From: Comamonadaceae bacterium | GTDB taxonomy: Bacteria > Pseudomonadota > Gammaproteobacteria > Burkholderiales > Burkholderiaceae_C | Reading direction: 5' to 3' | NCBI GenBank assembly: GCA_947374485.1 | Contig: CANCCF010000220.1 | Coordinates: forward strand, 1 to 6,551 | DNA: 6,551 nt | Shown here: piece by piece, positions 5,221 to 6,551 of the stretch | Layout of the letters: each line of letters starts with the position of its first letter | How positions within the stretch are numbered: position 1 is the stretch's first letter | Position numbers and translations under genes: made by a program | The notes under the pieces: model-generated | The model's input: the letters and a program-made list of their open reading frames with translations, nothing else | What the model was told of the DNA's origin: nothing | Databases searched by the model: none

Positions 5221-6339
5221 ATGAGCCTGCACCATCCCAACCGCCGAGACTCCCTCAAGACCATCGCCGCACTGGGCGCAGCCAGTACCCTGGGCTCGTG
5301 GAGTACCCTGGCGCTGGCGCAAAAACCCATCACCATCGGTGCCATCTACGTGGGCGCCAAGGACGACTATGGCTACAACCAGGCCCAGGCCGAAGCGGTT
5401 GCCGCGGTCAAGAAGATGCCAGGCGTGAAAGTGGTGGAAGAAGAAAACGTGCCCGAGACCGCTGCCGTGCAAAAGACCATGACCGGCATGATCATGCAGG
5501 ACGGCGCCTCGGTGCTGTTCCCCTCGTCCTTTGGCTACTTTGATCCCCATATTCTGGCCTTGGCTGCAAAATTTCCCGAGGTGCGCTTTGCCCACTGTGG
5601 CGGCATGTGGACCGAGGGCAAGCACCCCAAGAACGTGGGCAGCTACTTCGGCTACATCGACGAATGCCAGTAACTCAATGGTGTGGTGGCCGGCCACATG
5701 AGCAAGAGCGGCAAGATCGGCTTTGTAGCGGCCAAGCCCATCCCCCAGGTGCTGCGCAACATCAATTCCTTTTTGATGGGCGCACGCTCGGTCAAGCCCG
5801 GCATCACCTGCCATGTGATCTTCACGGGTGACTGGTCCATGGCAGTGAAGGAGGCCGAGGCCACCAACAGCCTGTGCGACCAGGGTGTGGACGTGCTCAC
5901 CATGCACGTGGACGGCCCCAAGGTGATTGTGGAAACCGCGGCCAAGCGCGGCAAGATGGTGTGCGGCTACCACGCCTCGCAGGCCAAGCTCGCCCCCCAG
6001 GCCTACCTGACCGGTGCCGAGTGGAACTGGCTGACCGCCTACAAGGCCGTGATCGATGCCGCCCAGGCCGGCAAGCCCCACCCCAACTTCATACGTGGCG
6101 GCCTGAAGGAAGGCTACGTCAAGATGTCGCCCTACGGCGCCATGGTGACGGATGCGGCCAAGAAGCAGGCCGACGACGTCAAGGCCAGGATGATTGCCGG
6201 CTCGTTTGACATCTTCAAGGGTCCGCTCAAGGACAACAAGGGCAATGTGGTGGTGCCTGCAGGCAAGACCTTTGGGCAAACCGATCTGGAGCTGGAAAAG
6301 ATGAACTACCTGGTGGAAGGCGTGGTCGGCTCGATCTAA
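5221..6339 (+). pseudogene. BMP/PnrA-family ABC transporter substrate-binding protein, interrupted by an in-frame TAA
   Basis: The uninterrupted frame would give a 372-residue periplasmic binding protein of the basic membrane protein (BMP/PnrA, nucleoside-type) family, which delivers solute to an inner-membrane ABC permease. Residues 1–33 form a signal peptide with a twin-arginine-like NRRDSLK (7–13), a hydrophobic stretch and an ALA-Q cleavage site at 33/34. The mature start ITIGAIYVGAKDDYGYNQ is the ligand-site opening of the family; later FVAAKPIPQVLRNINSF, CGYHASQ and MNYLVEGVVGSI at the C-terminus are all in the same frame. TAA at 5671–5673 replaces codon 151 in ECQ(stop)LNGVVAGH, a place where I recall tyrosine in relatives, so one base change from TAC or TAT explains it. 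Translation would yield a 150-residue fragment lacking most of the second lobe. A restart at GTG 5683 or ATG 5698 would lack a signal peptide. It is either a recent pseudogene or a sequencing error. AAGGAA at 5207–5212 supports the ATG at 5221. Confidence 0.88.
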
Positions 6340-6360
6340 GCCCCAACCCCGGCCTGCACC

Positions 6361-6551
6361 GTGCGCGAATCCCTCAAGGACATCCTGTTGCCGATACTGG
6401 CCATTGCTGCGGCATTGCTGGTGTTCGGCGTGTTTGTCAGTCTCTCGGGCGTGAACCCGCTCGATGTCTGGTTGACCCTGTTCAAGGGCGCGTTTGGCGA
6501 CTGGTTCTCCTGGCAGAACACCTTGCAAAGGGCCGCGCCGCTGATGCTGAC
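6361..6551 (+). CDS. ABC transporter permease, N-terminal part (cut by window edge)
   Basis: The first 63 codons of an integral membrane permease of the branched-chain/BMP-type transporter family (BPD_transp_2-like), expected to pair with the binding protein just upstream. After a short basic-acidic start (RESLKD) a hydrophobic helix covers about residues 8–28, ending FVSLSG; then NPLDVWLTLFKGAFGDWFSW and LQRAAPLML, the usual periplasmic loop and start of the second membrane segment in this family. The GTG at 6361 is used because no ATG lies between it and the preceding stop, 21 nt upstream in the same frame; the ribosome-binding site is weak. It continues past the window. A second permease and an ATPase would be expected downstream, which is inference. 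Confidence 0.85.
   Translation, partial: MRESLKDILLPILAIAAALLVFGVFVSLSGVNPLDVWLTLFKGAFGDWFSWQNTLQRAAPLML

Noticed and set aside
5671..5673. Programmed recoding or stop read-through in the BMP gene
   Set aside because: The codon is TAA, not TGA (selenocysteine) or TAG (pyrrolysine), and no recoding structure is evident nearby; a point mutation or sequence error is simpler.
4954..6528. A 524-codon open frame on the minus strand antisense to the BMP gene
   Set aside because: His/Gly/Leu-rich shadow of the sense strand. It crosses the leader repeats and three sense features, and shows no family resemblance.

Overview
The window is GC-rich chromosomal DNA, most likely from a betaproteobacterium of the Comamonadaceae (Rhodoferax/Acidovorax/Polaromonas type). 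The main clues are the gmk–rpoZ–spoT gene order and the short 67-residue omega subunit. The protein style of the catabolic genes agrees. The family-level placement is an inference from sequence style, not a database match.

Left part (1–1224, minus strand): a housekeeping block of guanylate kinase (gmk), RNA polymerase omega subunit (rpoZ) and the N-terminal 85 codons of a SpoT-type (p)ppGpp synthetase/hydrolase that runs off the left edge. A clear intrinsic terminator (310–336) lies between rpoZ and spoT. A 170-bp divergent intergenic region (1225–1394) separates this block from the catabolic genes and carries promoter- and operator-like elements.

Middle part (1395–5101, plus strand): four tightly coupled genes (overlapping ATGA, overlapping ATGA, then a 1-nt gap) encode homologues of AtzF (allophanate hydrolase), AtzG (GatC-like small subunit), AtzE (amidase-signature 1-carboxybiuret hydrolase) and AtzH (DUF3225, NTF2 fold). 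In Pseudomonas sp. ADP these proteins convert 1-carboxybiuret to 1,3-dicarboxyurea (AtzE with AtzG), then to allophanate (AtzH), then to CO2 and ammonia (AtzF). Catalytic residues are visible in all three enzymes. No ring-opening cyanuric acid hydrolase (AtzD) is present in the window, so the upstream substrate is unknown. The operon reads as a chromosomal nitrogen-scavenging route for a ureide-like or heterocyclic-ring-derived compound.

Right part (5102–6551, plus strand): a 119-bp leader carries a second copy of the operator-like motif and six degenerate 10-bp T-rich repeats in exact 10-bp phase. It is followed by a BMP/PnrA-type ABC transporter substrate-binding protein gene and the start of its permease. 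The binding-protein gene is interrupted by an in-frame TAA at 5671–5673 while the same frame stays open and conserved in style to 6339. It is therefore either a recent nonsense pseudogene or carries a base error. The shared 14-bp motif in front of atzF and in front of the transporter suggests one regulator, not encoded here, controls uptake and breakdown together.
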